Below, piece by piece: positions 12,957-24,379 of a stretch of 64,000 nucleotides of DNA; within the stretch, counting starts at the first letter, position 1, and each line of letters starts with the position of its first letter. A model generated the notes under the pieces. The model was not told where the DNA came from. It worked only from the letters and a program-made list of their open reading frames with translations, and ran no database searches. The stretch is from Branchiostoma floridae (lineage: Eukaryota; Chordata; Leptocardii; Amphioxiformes; Branchiostomatidae). Location: contig NC_049988.1 of the NCBI RefSeq assembly GCF_000003815.2, positions 16,467,808 to 16,531,807 on the forward strand, in the 5' to 3' direction. Made by a program: the position numbers and the translations under genes.

Positions 12957-13287
12957 GGTAGGTCTAATATTCATCAAGGCATCGTTTTTGACCTTCTTGA
13001 TCATAAATGAGGCATAGAAAAATCATAATCCATTCTAAACAGATTTAACAATTTTTCACCCCGGAGGTCTCTCCGGCCTCCTTGACAATTTCCACCTTGT
13101 TTCCACGTTACTAATATTTTTTACTGGTGCAGGTACATTATAACGTTACATGATAGGTTCCAGGGCCCAGTTGTCTCATTGATACTAATGCATTTGTTTT
13201 GAAAATCCGAGGTTACAAGGACAATTTGTATGCAATTGTAAGCCCTCAGAGTTCAGGTTATAACGCTGATTGCGGTTACTAAAATTA

Positions 13288-13491
13288 CTGTAAATGCAGA
13301 AATGTTCGCGGTGGATTAATGTTCACGGTTTTCGGGGTGACCACTTCACCGCGAACTTAAAACCACCGCGAACATTTTTCTATTATGATATTAGACTACA
13401 GTCTATGGTGTTACCGCAAACTTCCACCGCGAAAAGTCCCTTTTCCCACTACTGCAAAATTAAATCCCCGCGAACTTAAATGTATTTACAG
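13288..13491. mobile_element. Mariner-like MITE, copy 1
   Basis: CTGTAAATGCAGAAATGTTC to ATGTATTTACAG, flanked by TA on both sides (13286-13287 and 13492-13493). The interior is a set of GTTCGCGGTGG/CCACCGCGAAC inverted blocks. Confidence 0.9.
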
Positions 13492-13894
13492 TATACAGTG
13501 TACTTGTACCGTGTTACATAATAGTATGAGTAGTACTAAGTATTAGTCTCTAACAGACTCCAGAGGTCGCTGGAAAAACTGTACATATTGAACAAATACT
13601 GAAATAGGAGTCAGGTGGCTAAAGGTATACATAATGAGCTTGTGACTGTGATAGCTGGGTAGAGTAGAGTAGATAGATAGCAGAGTACTGACTGAAATGC
13701 CATTGCAACTTTTTTGTCCCTATTTGGCTAAATCTTTCTCTTTTTCATCCAGCAATACGTCTGCTTGGAGACTCACTAAATATCTCAATTGGTAAAATCA
13801 AGGAGGTAAAAAAAGGCGCAAACAGTGACACAACTGAATGATCTGTTGTGATGTTTGGTGTTTGATTGTGGGATATATATATATAGAAAATAAG

Positions 13895-14025
13895 AATACA
13901 ACACGGTGTATTACGTTTGACCCGCAGGTCGGATCGCCTGACGGTCGAAGGCCTTTGACCGTTGGGCAATCCGATCTGTGGGAGGGCTGGGACCGAGGGT
14001 GATGCGGAATACACCGTGTTGTATT
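13895..14025. mobile_element. Hairpin MITE with AATACAACACGGTGTATT ends
   Basis: AATACAACACGGTGTATT is mirrored by AATACACCGTGTTGTATT. Between them, CCGCAGGTCGGATCGCC and GGCAATCCGATCTGTGGG form inner arms. Confidence 0.85.
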
Positions 14026-14154
14026 TTAATTATGTTATACCCACCTGAGAAAACACATATTTGGATGATATGTTGTTCACATAGAAATTATCTAGTGTCA
14101 CATATGTGCTATATAATCTATTATTAAGTATTAATGTTTAAACTTAGATTGTAC

Positions 14155-14440
14155 AGGTTTGGGGGCTTACTGGTCGAAGAAAATAACAAGTGAAGTTGAG
14201 TAGAGTCTAGAGTCATTCCTACCAAGTTTTAAAGCCAATTGTAAAGAGGCACTTAGCGTTGTAGGATTTCAAAATGCCAGTGGCAGACTAATACAGATTT
14301 CTGTGTAGTGAAATGGACCATTGGTTTGAGTATCGTCCATTCACAAGTTTTCACATACTGAATCAGGTCCAACCTGATCCTCTGGACCTGAACCGGACCT
14401 GGACGGTCCTGAATTTTATGTAACCCACCCCTAGTTCATG
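14155..14440. mobile_element. Fragment related to the hAT-like element at 26867
   Basis: Shares GGGGCTTACTGGTCGAAGAA, GAGTAGAGT, GATCCTCTGGACCTGAAC and the end ACCCACCCCTA with 26867-27376. Its left end is missing. Confidence 0.75.
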
Positions 14441-14573
14441 CCGTACCCGTAAGAAATTCTTGCCAATCCAGTAATGGACTGGAAATTATTTTTTAAGTTG
14501 AACCCAGAAAATTGAGCATGATACATCATGTTAACTTTTGTTAAAAAAGAGGAGTCATCCGATTTAATTATAA

Positions 14574-14963
14574 GGCCTAGGAAAAAAAATGTTGTGTTTC
14601 CTGTTTCAGTCCTGAAAAAATTAGGGTCGGTAGGTAGGGATTATCTTTTTTTTTCTTGTATTTTTTTTTAGGCTGGCCGAAATTCTAGTGATACATATTT
14701 ACAATACAGTTGAACAAAGTAAACTGAAATGTATGATGACACTTGTCTTTCAATGTCAAACTTTAATTTTGTGCATGATAGATACATTTATCCTTCATTA
14801 GATGGGACAAGCAGTGTTTTACTTCAATAGGAAGCAGGCCAAATAAAAATTCTAACTGGAAGCTATGTGACTCCACTGCCCACCCAAAAAAAAAGTCTAG
14901 GGTCGGCAGGTTTTTTTAGGGTAGGTAGGGAAACAGGAAACACAACATTTTTTTTCCTAGGCC
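14574..14963. mobile_element. 390-bp MITE with GGCCTAGGAAAAAAAATG ends
   Basis: GGCCTAGGAAAAAAAATGTT, GTGTTTCCTGTTTC and TAGGGTCGG are inverted at the other end (GAAACAGGAAACACAAC, TTTTTTTCCTAGGCC). The interior is not repeated elsewhere in the window. Confidence 0.82.
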
Positions 14964-14964
14964 T

Positions 14965-15165
14965 AACCCAAAACTCACTCAGGTGAAAATGTGTACCTAG
15001 GGTCAAATGGAGATCCTGTGTTTTGTGAGAGCCCCACCCTGAGCATGTAAAAGAACCTGTCACACTTATTGAAAAGAGTAGGGGACCTTCCCGGTGTGAG
15101 TAGATCAAACCTTTCCTGCTAAATGGAGAAGGGAATTTCCCTATTGAGTCAGTCAAACTTGCTGA
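14965..15165 (+). mobile_element. SINE body fragment
   Basis: GAGAGCCCCACCCTGAGCAT, CACACTTATTGAAAAGAGTA and GTGAGTAGATCAAA match the SINE tail at 56413-56545. No tRNA-like head here. Confidence 0.65.
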
Positions 15166-15504
15166 AACTTGATGTCTCTGACTTGGGGAGAAGAGATGCT
15201 GCTACAATGGCCTTTTACTGAGCAAACCCGTCAAAAAATGTATATCCATGAACTGGTTACCTGTACCATGAAGATTTACCATAGATCTGTTATTGTCATG
15301 GTGCTAGTGACTCTGCAATCTGCATTTACAAGTTTTCTCATTTTGGTGGTGCACATCTTGAAAACTAATAGGAGTTTGTGTATAAAAATAATAAAGGTTA
15401 CATATTTGAAAGACTGTGTTTTTCCTTTTGCCGCCTTTGGGCAAAAGTGCCACGTTAACTCTTGTCACCACATATGATATAGGCGGCATATACTTAATGA
15501 TATA

Positions 15505-15712
15505 CTGTAAATGCAGAAATGTTCGCGGTGGATTAATGTTCGCGGTTTTCACGGTGACCACTTCACTGCGAATTTAAAACCACCGCGAACATTTTTCTAC
15601 TATGATATTAGATTCCAGTCTATGGTGTTACCGCGAACTTTAATCCACCGCGAAAAGTCCTTTTTCCAGCTACTGCGAAATTAAATCCCCGCGAACTTAA
15701 AAACATTTACAG
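15505..15712. mobile_element. Mariner-like MITE, copy 2
   Basis: Same family as the 13288 element, roughly 90% alike by eye. Ends CTGTAAATGC and CATTTACAG, TA flanks at 15503 and 15713. Confidence 0.9.
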
Positions 15713-16279
15713 TACTAGTTCTAGTAGGTTGGGCAAATTGCCAATCCCAATCTGCTGATTTTACCTCAAAAAGGTATCCTGACTTGTTATACCAGGATTT
15801 GCAAATTTGGATCAATCCTGTACCTGGGTAAATCCCATTTCAAGGTCTGTTAGTATCATTGTCACAAAAATGTACTACAGGTACACACTTGTGTGTTTAA
15901 AAAAATAGAATGTCCCAAAATAAGATCCTAGCAAAGTCGTTTTTATGCTAGTCTTTTCTTGCTCTCTCTATCTGGTTTACCTAGCACATATATCTGTATG
16001 CCTGTTTCTCATCCAGAGTATAATACTAGGTAGTCCTTCAGTGTAATAATACATAATGCAGCTGCCTACTCTGGTGTACTATAGGCAGTATATTCATTAT
16101 CAGAAGGACTCTAGCAGTAACACTAACAGGCTAAAACCTCTTTCCAGAAAAGAGCAAATTTTCAAACATTCACCATATTTTCTTTATATCTGTCATTGAT
16201 TTTTATCTACCCACTCATTATTCAGTATGGAACTTGGAAGACAGTTCATAACCACTGCCTTCAACGAGAAGTCAACCCC

Positions 16280-16479
16280 CACAAATTTTTTCGCAGTGGT
16301 TTTATGTTTGCGGTTTTCGCGTTGCCAATTCACCGCAAACTTAAAACCACCGCAAACATTTTTCCATGGCAGTAAGAGACTACAGTGCATGGTGCTACCG
16401 CGAACTTAAAACCACCACAAACAGTCCTTTTTCCAGCTACTGCAAAATTAAATTCCCACGAACTTAAATGAATTTACAG
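16280..16479. mobile_element. Mariner-like MITE, diverged copy 3
   Basis: GTTTGCGGTTTTCGCG, CCGCAAACTTAAAACCACCG and a right end GAATTTACAG|TA. The left end is decayed. Confidence 0.8.
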
Positions 16480-16606
16480 TAATAATGAAACAATTTGTGT
16501 AATAGATAAGTCTTTTTTTCTAATACGAAGGGTGTGGTAGCACCAATATCGCTTATTTTGACAGCGATAAACTCACTACTATAGGTACCAATATACTGAA
16601 TATGAG

Positions 16607-16614
16607 TGTGTGCA

Positions 16615-16666
<52 letters not shown>

Positions 16667-16770
16667 TGTGTGTATTTGTGTGTACAGTGTGTGTGTATAC
16701 TATTTGTGTGTACAGTGTGTTTGTGTGTGTGTGTGAGAGAGAGAGAGAGAGTATATGTGTGTTTGTGTTT
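16607..16770. repeat. GT/GA compound microsatellite
   Basis: (GT)n of about 25 pure units, GTTT-interrupted runs, then (GA)9. Confidence 0.98.
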
Positions 16771-16980
16771 TGACAATAGTCCCTGTATTTCATTAGTTAG
16801 GTCTTTATTTGTTGTCATAAGATCACAGGACACGATACTTACTTACTTACTATATATCAGATGTATTTCAATAGGCACTGACAACAAGGCTATACAGTGA
16901 CTTTGCTTTGCAACCTTCACCAGAATCATGTCTATTACAACACTGAAATATTTTAATTTGTAATGTTGTTGTTGCTATAG

Positions 16981-17092
16981 GTGCTGATGACACTCAACCC
17001 AGGAAGGCCATCAGTGCACATGAGATGACAGCAGATGAGAAGCTGATTATGCAATGGATTACCTGCTTCTACCTGCAGATGGCAGAGTTATA
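16981..17092 (+). CDS. Candidate terminal coding exon of a small unrecognised gene
   Basis: After a TTGTTGCTATAG acceptor the only long frame reads GADDTQPRKAISAHEMTADE, then KLIMQWITCFYLQMAEL and TAA. Joined to the donor at 12956 it is in frame with MYSFHVTRST, giving a protein of about 47 residues; extra exons in between are possible. Codon-like composition, an acceptor, a stop and an AATAAA at 17830 support it. I do not recognise the product. The 3' UTR would be about 750 bases. Confidence 0.4.
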
Positions 17093-17829
17093 ATGAACAC
17101 TAACCAAGTCCCAATTTCTTTAATATGCATAAACAATGAGTCTGTAAAAAGATAAACAGCTAGTAGAACTAGAAGCGTGCCTTTCTGTGATGCACTGTGG
17201 TACTATGGCATTTATTATGACTCAGATTTAGATGCTTTGAAATCATAGCTCTTTGGACTGTAGATGTAATTGTCATGTTGAAGCTAATATGTAGCATGCA
17301 GTATCGTAGATGCAATGTTGTGAGGAGCCATTTTGCATATCCATATCTACAAATATCTTGCAATTATATACTTCATGACTATATGTATGCTGTCAGTAAC
17401 TGTAAGTCCCTGAGGCATGACTGATTGACCAAGGAAGCAGAGCACTTTCTGATGTTCGAATTCTGTGTTTTATCAAAACTCCATTGAACAGGTAGCTATG
17501 GAGAGGGGTGAATTAATTGTGTGTTTAAGATACTCTCCAGGAAATGTTTAGGTATATAATGTTGAGCAATTCCTGATGAAATGATTCTTTAAAAAAAACA
17601 GTACATTTCATGCTGTAAGTGTAGAGCTTTTCACCCTACATTGTACACACATGTATGAGATCATTGTCAATGTGATGGGATCTGGTGTGTATCCTGCTAT
17701 GCAATGCTGACTTAAAGTGTTAATGACATCAATGATAGCAATGTAGCAACATTTAGCAATGTAGCAACATTTTGGTGATTGCAATCCATTGAGATAGAAT
17801 TACTAATTGAAAATAGAACTTTGCACTAA

Positions 17830-17835
17830 AATAAA
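17830..17835 (+). terminator. Possible polyadenylation signal
   Basis: AATAAA 740 bases downstream of the TAA of the 16981 exon, shortly before a MITE begins. Consistent with the end of the small candidate gene, but a single hexamer is weak evidence. Confidence 0.35.
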
Positions 17836-17868
17836 CCCTCCTGGTGTTATTGAATATAAAACCAATTG

Positions 17869-18281
17869 AAGATCATACTTCCAGCTCTTGTTTCCAGGTT
17901 GTCACCAGGTAATTGAATTAAACATTGATTGTAGCTGCACTGGCTGCGGACCGTCAGTTGTGGATGAAACTTGTGATCAAGTGCTCTGCCACCGACTGAT
18001 GATGAGGATGATGATGTTGAGGACTACAATGATTCTTAACTTGCCACGGTGGCTTGCGAAAAAATAATTTTGGGAAGCAAACTAAGCAAATATTTTTGTA
18101 TCTTGCAAGTATGTGTTATCTCCTTAAACTAAGCACAGTGTGCTCATCAACAGTACTTTTTAGCAACACTCGATGTCTTGTTCTGAACCGGCCGCAGTGT
18201 TCAATGAGATGTCATTGAAGTAATAATCAATGCTCAATTCAATTACCTGGTGGCAGGAAACAAGAGCTGAAGTATGATCTT
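17869..18281. mobile_element. MITE with AAGATCATACTT ends
   Basis: AAGATCATACTTCCAGCTCT with TTGTTTCCAGG and CACCAGGTAATTGAATT at the left; ordered inverses at 18222-18281. The interior includes a GATGATGAGGATGATGATG run. Confidence 0.85.
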
Positions 18282-19067
18282 TGACAGGGTTTGATGTTCT
18301 ATAACATCATACGACTAGTCGACTGTAACTTTGGTCTGTGTTCATACAAGAATACTATTACCGGCAAAGTTAGTAATAAAATTATGTATTTTGGTGTCAT
18401 AGACACTTAAAGTATGTCACGATGATGGGGGTAAGAAGAACAAAATTGATTTTATTTTTAAAAGCTTTTATTTTGCTTTCATTTCATATTGAAATGAATA
18501 ATCTGAATCATTATTGCTTTACCTGTCCATGTCTGTACGATACATAACGGTAATTCATGAATTTTCCTTATTTGCATGCATATACAAAAATAAGTGCCAA
18601 CACAGGACAACATCCAGTTGTGCATTGTATATAAAGGTATGAACAAGTTGGCCTCTATTTTGCAGGTAGACAGTTATTGATCTAGATCCTTTTTGTCAAG
18701 CTTTATTTTGCTGCAGTCAAATCGTCAAGAAATAAACAGTGGTCTTTGGGAAAAAATCTGCTTCTGAGGTCCATGGTTTTTAGGGTAGTTAAGCAGCCAT
18801 CATCAATAATTTTGAGTGAAGGGTAAATCAGTTGCTTCTTTAAGTTACCATGGTGACGTAAGGTTATTTACAGTACTGAAAAGAAAGCCTACCATATGCA
18901 TGGTGTTGAAGTCATGTTTTTGGATAGTGACACAGAATCTTCTGACATTGCAAATAACTTTACGTTCTTAGTGGTATTTTGCCTATGTATGTTCCTTTTT
19001 TTTTATAGAGAAAGCTAAATTTGCTATTCAGATGCAAGAACAGCAATTTTTCCATAAAACATAGATA

Positions 19068-19768
19068 TCGCGAAACAAAGTCTGATTTCCTTCAAACCAA
19101 CTTGATTGGGTACGGAATAACTTCCTCACATCTCGTATACCCTCTTTTTGTCAAAAAAGCTAAATTTGGCCCTTTGAACCAAAAATAGCAGATTTCAACC
19201 CAAAAATGAGATGTCGACAAACGATGTCCGATTTCCTTCGAACCAACTTTACTGAGTGCGGAATAACTTCCTGACATCTCGTTCACCTTCTTTTTGTCAA
19301 AAAAGCTAAATTTGGCCCTTTGAACCAAAAATAGCAGATTTCAACCCAAAAATGAGATGTCGACAAACGATGTCCGATTTCCTTCGAACCAACTTTATTG
19401 AGTGCGGAATAACTTCCTCACATCTCGTTCACCCTCTTTTTGTCAAAAAAGCTAAATTCGGCCCTTTGAACCAAAAATAGCAGATTTCAACCCAAAGATG
19501 AGATGTCGACAAACGATGTCCAATTTCCTTCGAACCAACTTTACTGAGTGCGGAATAACTTCCTCACATCTCCTTCACCCTCTTTTTGTCAAAAAAGCTA
19601 AATTTGGCCCTTTGAACCAAAAATAGCAGATTTCAACCCAAAAATGAGATGTCGACAAACGATGTCCGATTTCCTTCAAACCAACTTTATTGAGTGCGGA
19701 ATAACTTCCTGTCAAAAAAAAGCTAAATTTGGCCCTTTGAACCAAAAATAGCAGATTTCAACCCATCC
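19068..19768. repeat. 146-bp satellite, about 4.7 units
   Basis: The landmark ACGATGTCC recurs at 19221, 19367, 19513 and 19659, exactly 146 bp apart. Units contain GAGATGTCGACAAACGATG and GGCCCTTTGAACCAAAAATA, with only a few substitutions. The last unit has an internal deletion. Confidence 0.97.
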
Positions 19769-19939
19769 TAGTTCAAATTATGATGTTCCTGTGTTGATTG
19801 AAACGTGGTCTATGTGACTCTAAGGGGTACTGAAAACGAACAATGCCATGTACTTTTGCGCCTTTTGAAGACAGGTACTAGATGGATCGATTGTTACGTA
19901 CGGAGGAAGGGAGAAATATCGGAGCTGTTAACAGCACGG

Positions 19940-21740
19940 GTAGGTCAATATATAAAGCTAGTTTTGATAACCTTTCGTCTACAGTTACTAATGCTATTTT
20001 CACCCCGCTCAAAAGACACCAAATGATGCAGGGTTAGAGGTATATATCGTAAAATAGACGCAGGTTTCCATAGAAGTCTTTCAAAGACACTTTCATTATG
20101 CCAACACTTTCATTTTGAGTGCCTGCACTCAAACGTTTTGGAGATATTTGAACGCAAGGTCAATAATGCGTGAGTTCTTATCTGAAGTTCAACTGCATAT
20201 ATCTCAATACCAAAGTACAACCATCATATGGTATTTCAGATCACAACTAAGCACACTTTCATGCCTATTTCAGCCAAATTTGAAGTAATTCTGTGGTAGT
20301 TTGAAGGAGATACAAAAGTAAGAGACGTTTTAGCCTTGCGTAAATCGAGGCCGCTTGTCAACTGCACTTGTTCGCATGGACAATTTCGGGCGAAATTCTA
20401 CCGCATCAAAGGTAATTGCGTTTTTCTCTGTAAGACGAGAAAGGAGTGAAATATCTCAATGAAATTTTCAGGAAAGCCGGTTAGTACGCTTATCTAGTTG
20501 TGTTCCTAATAGGTTTTCTCTCGCTTTATTCTGTTAGGAGATATAAGGCTTTGAACTATTGTCATTTTCACCCCGCTCAAAAGCCCACCTTCGGAAAGTA
20601 GGTTTTACCCCAAACTCCCTGTAGGGTTAGATACATAAAGTAAAAAGGACGCAGTTTTTCATAGAAGTCTGTCAAATACATTGTCATGATGCCACCACTT
20701 TCTTTCTGACTACTTTCAATAAAAGATTTTGGAGATATTTGAACTTTTATTTGGACGCAAGGTCAAAAATGCGTGATTTCCTATCAGAAGTTCAACTGCA
20801 CGTATCTCGATACCAAAGTACAAACATCATCTGACGTTTCAGATCCTAGCTAAGTACACTTTCATACATATTTCAGCCAAATTTGAAGTAATTCTGTGGT
20901 AGTTTGAAGGAGATACAAAAGTAAGAGACGTTTTAGCCTTGCGTAAATCGAGGCCGCTTGTCAACTGCGCTTGTTCGCATGGACAATTTCGGGCGAAATT
21001 CTACCGCATCAAAGGTAATTGCGTTTTTCTCTGTAAGACGAGAAAGGAGTGAAATATCTCAATGAAATTTTCAGGAAAGCCGGTTAGTACGATTATCTAG
21101 CTGTGTTCCTAATAGGTTTTCTCTCGCTTTATTCTGTTAGGAGATATAAGGCTTTGAACTATTGTCATTTTCACCCCGCTCAAAAGCCCACCTTCGGAAA
21201 GTAGGTTTTACCCCAAACTCCCTGTAGGGTTAGATATATAAAGTAAAAAGGACGCAGTTTTTCATAGAAGTCTGTCAAATACATTGTCATGATGCCACCA
21301 CTTTCTTTCTGACTACTTTCAATAAAAAATTTTGGAGATATTTGAACTTTTATTTGGACGCAAGGTCAAAAATGCGTGATTTCCTATCAGAAGTTCAACT
21401 GCACGTATCTCGATACCAAAGTACAAACATTATATGACGTTTCAGATCCTAGCTAAGTACACTTTCATGCATATTTCAGCTAAATTTGAAGTAATTCTGT
21501 GGTAGTTTGAAGGAGATACGAAAGTAAGAGACGTTTTAGCCTCGCGCAAAGCGAGGCCGCGTGTCAACTGCGCTTGTTTGCATGGACGATTTCGGGCGAA
21601 ATTTTACCGCATCAAACGTAATCGCGTTTTTCTCTGTAAGACGAGTGATATATCTCAATGAAATTTTCAGGAAAGTAGTTTAATACGCTAATCTGTGGTG
21701 TTGATAACTTTGCTGTTGCTTGATTCTGTTAGGAGATATG
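19940..21740. repeat. 603-bp satellite, three units
   Basis: The landmark TAAATCGAGG (CAAAGCGAGG in the third unit) occurs at 20341, 20944 and 21547, exactly 603 bp apart. Units 1 and 2 are nearly identical over long stretches. Unit 3 diverges and carries a small deletion near 21644. No coding frame is kept through the units. Confidence 0.97.
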
Positions 21741-21830
21741 AGGCTTTGCACAGAGGCCTTAAGAATCAAAGTGAGGGATGTGATGAACAGGAAGTGGCGT
21801 AAGTTTTTCATTCATGGTTATCACGGTTAT

Positions 21831-21998
21831 CTCAAGCAAATCCTACGGTGGCATAATATACTAGTAGTACATGTATCATTAGCTACATGTAGCCAAGGGG
21901 TGTAGCCGGCAATGTGGTGTCAATTGTCTCCTTGGCTGACCACATGCCTTGGCTAGCTTAATGACACTATCTTATGCCACCGTAGGATCTGCTTGGAG
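21831..21998. mobile_element. CTCCAAGCAGATCC MITE copy
   Basis: TTATCTCAAGCAAATCCTAC and GTAGGATCTGCTTGGAGATA. It begins shortly after the 603-bp array ends. Confidence 0.88.
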
Positions 21999-21999
21999 A

Positions 22000-23902
22000 T
22001 AAGTTATCAAGCACTCCAGGCATGGGCAACATACACTGTCTAACAATGTAGCTTTATATGGGCATGATACTGTAAATAATGGTATTATAAAATAAGTTTT
22101 CTAAAGCTAAGTATAGAAATGATGAAATGAATAATTGTTTTTCAGTGTTTAACGTATAAACTACTGATGGATATTCATAGCAGAACAGAACATAGCAGAA
22201 CATACTACAAACAGTAATCTAGAAAATGTGGAGTAAGTATTCTAAGTCAGACTAGATAGTATGTAAATCCAGGACTGCCTGAAAATCAGGTCCAGCTTGA
22301 TCTGTGTGTACGTTCCTGGTAAAACAAATGAAGTGAAGTGAAGATAATAGACTTATTTTGACTATTGTTAAGTGTTTCCAAGGGTTATATTAGAATTGCT
22401 GGTGGTAGGGGGGGGTGGGGTGGATTATTTCTTAAAAATGTATGTTTCTGCGACCAAAATGTGCACTTCAGTGAATGGTATGTTGGGAAAGACTCAATGA
22501 TACCCATGTCAGGTCAACCCGTCAACGTCTTTGAAATCTAAAATAATTCCATTTTCTGGCCTGTATATTACCTTTGTTGGGCAAGGTCATTGAAAAAACA
22601 ACCTATGACCCTATATACACTGCACATCAAACACATTTGAAACAAATGAGTAAACAGGTATTGTTCAGTTTTAATAAGTGTTCTAAATATGGTGTATCAA
22701 ACTATCATGAATATACAGTATCCCAGTAAATGTCGTACTCCTATTGGAGAAGGACATTTACAGTCTTCAAATACAAATCAGTCTATACAACTAGGTAAAA
22801 AAAAGATTTATCTCCATAAACTTAACATCCATCACTATTCTTCAGCGTCGCTAGAATGAACTGGCAGAACAATTCAATGCAGGTACATCTAACTAGACAA
22901 ATGGTTGAACATATGCAAATGTTACTCAACATACAGTATTACACTTATCAGTACAAAGTACTACAGTATCGAAGAATATAAAATATTGTGCTAAATACAG
23001 CATACATTATGGCACTACTATTATAGCTTTATACAGGTTTAGAGGCTTCTTGCGACAACTGTATACATGTGCCACTCAGAGTCAGATGACTTGGTATCAA
23101 ATGGAATTGGCATCAAAGGAACCAATTATTATACAACCCCACACAGATTTTACAAACCATCAGGACACTCTACTCCTAAACAAATCTACATGTCAACTTC
23201 AACTTTTTCTATATACAGTACATGTACATGTACATGTAGTCTTCTGTCAAGCCAAAAATGTTGTTAACAACTTAAGCTGGTGCTTTGACCATTCTATGGA
23301 CAGGTGACAGGGGGATGCATGAAGAGCTCCATCTCCTGCTGTGTAATCAGCTTCTCCACTTCTGCCAATACACGTTTTCAGACATCAATGCCCTGAAAAA
23401 AAATCTGTCCACAGTGATGTACTTCTGACATGTGACTTCTGATCAAACACTAACACTCAGTCACCCATTCAATCTTTTTCTCAGGTTTATAAGGTCACAC
23501 CAATTCAAGCAATTGGTTCTCAGAATTGCCCATTCCTATTTTTCCAAAAATGAAACAAAAAATTCAACACACTTGCCATTCAGCATATTATCACCATTAC
23601 AAATAACTTTCCAGTATGGTAAATTGGCTTACAGACAAGTATAAGCTCATTACTTGGCACATCCATCATTGCAGTGAATTTTTTCAATCATGAAGACATG
23701 TTAAATACATTAAAACTGTACATACAGGTGCAGCTACTGCAAAGAGGTAACTTTTGTTTGCTTTTTTTCAAGCTGACAATGTATTATTCTTCATGTTTGG
23801 TATTAGCCCTTATTTAAAGCTTTTGCAAGTTTTTGCAATTTCTTGCTGGCCTTGTTGTTAATCCAAGAGCTGTCAAATTGAGCTTTTGTGGCCTAAGTTG
23901 TA
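22000..23902. other. No gene recognised
   Basis: AT-rich. Contains a small hairpin at 22727-22757 (AAATGTCGTACTCC...GGAGAAGGACATTT), a CATGTA run at 23217-23240 and a diverged GGTCACACCAATT end at 23487. That end resembles the terminus of the MITE at 23904. Confidence 0.4.
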
Positions 23903-23903
23903 T

Positions 23904-24271
23904 AAGGCCACACCAATTTAATTTCTTGGTTCACGGATTTTTTCATAAAAAATATGGAGCGAAAGGGCGAAATAAAAATAAAAATAAAAATTTTAAAATG
24001 GTTGGGGTAAAGGTAACGACTAATCCAAAACATAACGAAAAAAAGTTTTCAGCTTGAAAAAAGTACAAAAACACTATTATTGTACAGTAACAGCACCTGT
24101 ACCCACACTTTAAGGAGATTATAATATAAAGGCCAATTTGCTACCCCGGAAAGTTGGTGAATGGTTTCATTAATTGTGAAAATTTGCTGAGTGGTAATTT
24201 TTATTTTTATTTTTTCCAAAAAATTGGAGCGAGCGAATCCGTGAACCAAGAAATTAAATTGGTGTGGCCTA
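23904..24271. mobile_element. 368-bp MITE with GGCCACACCAATTTAATTTC ends
   Basis: GGCCACACCAATTTAATTTC with TTGGTTCACGGAT at the left; ATCCGTGAACCAAGAAATTA with AATTGGTGTGGCC at the right. AAATAAAAATAAAAAT runs sit just inside both ends. Confidence 0.9.
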
Positions 24272-24379
24272 ATAAATCTGTAAAATACCTTGCCTGGTCT
24301 CCACAACAACAAATCATAAAAATATTACACATATGGTATTTTTTAAGCTGGTGCCAAGACTAGGGAACCATGAAAATTG

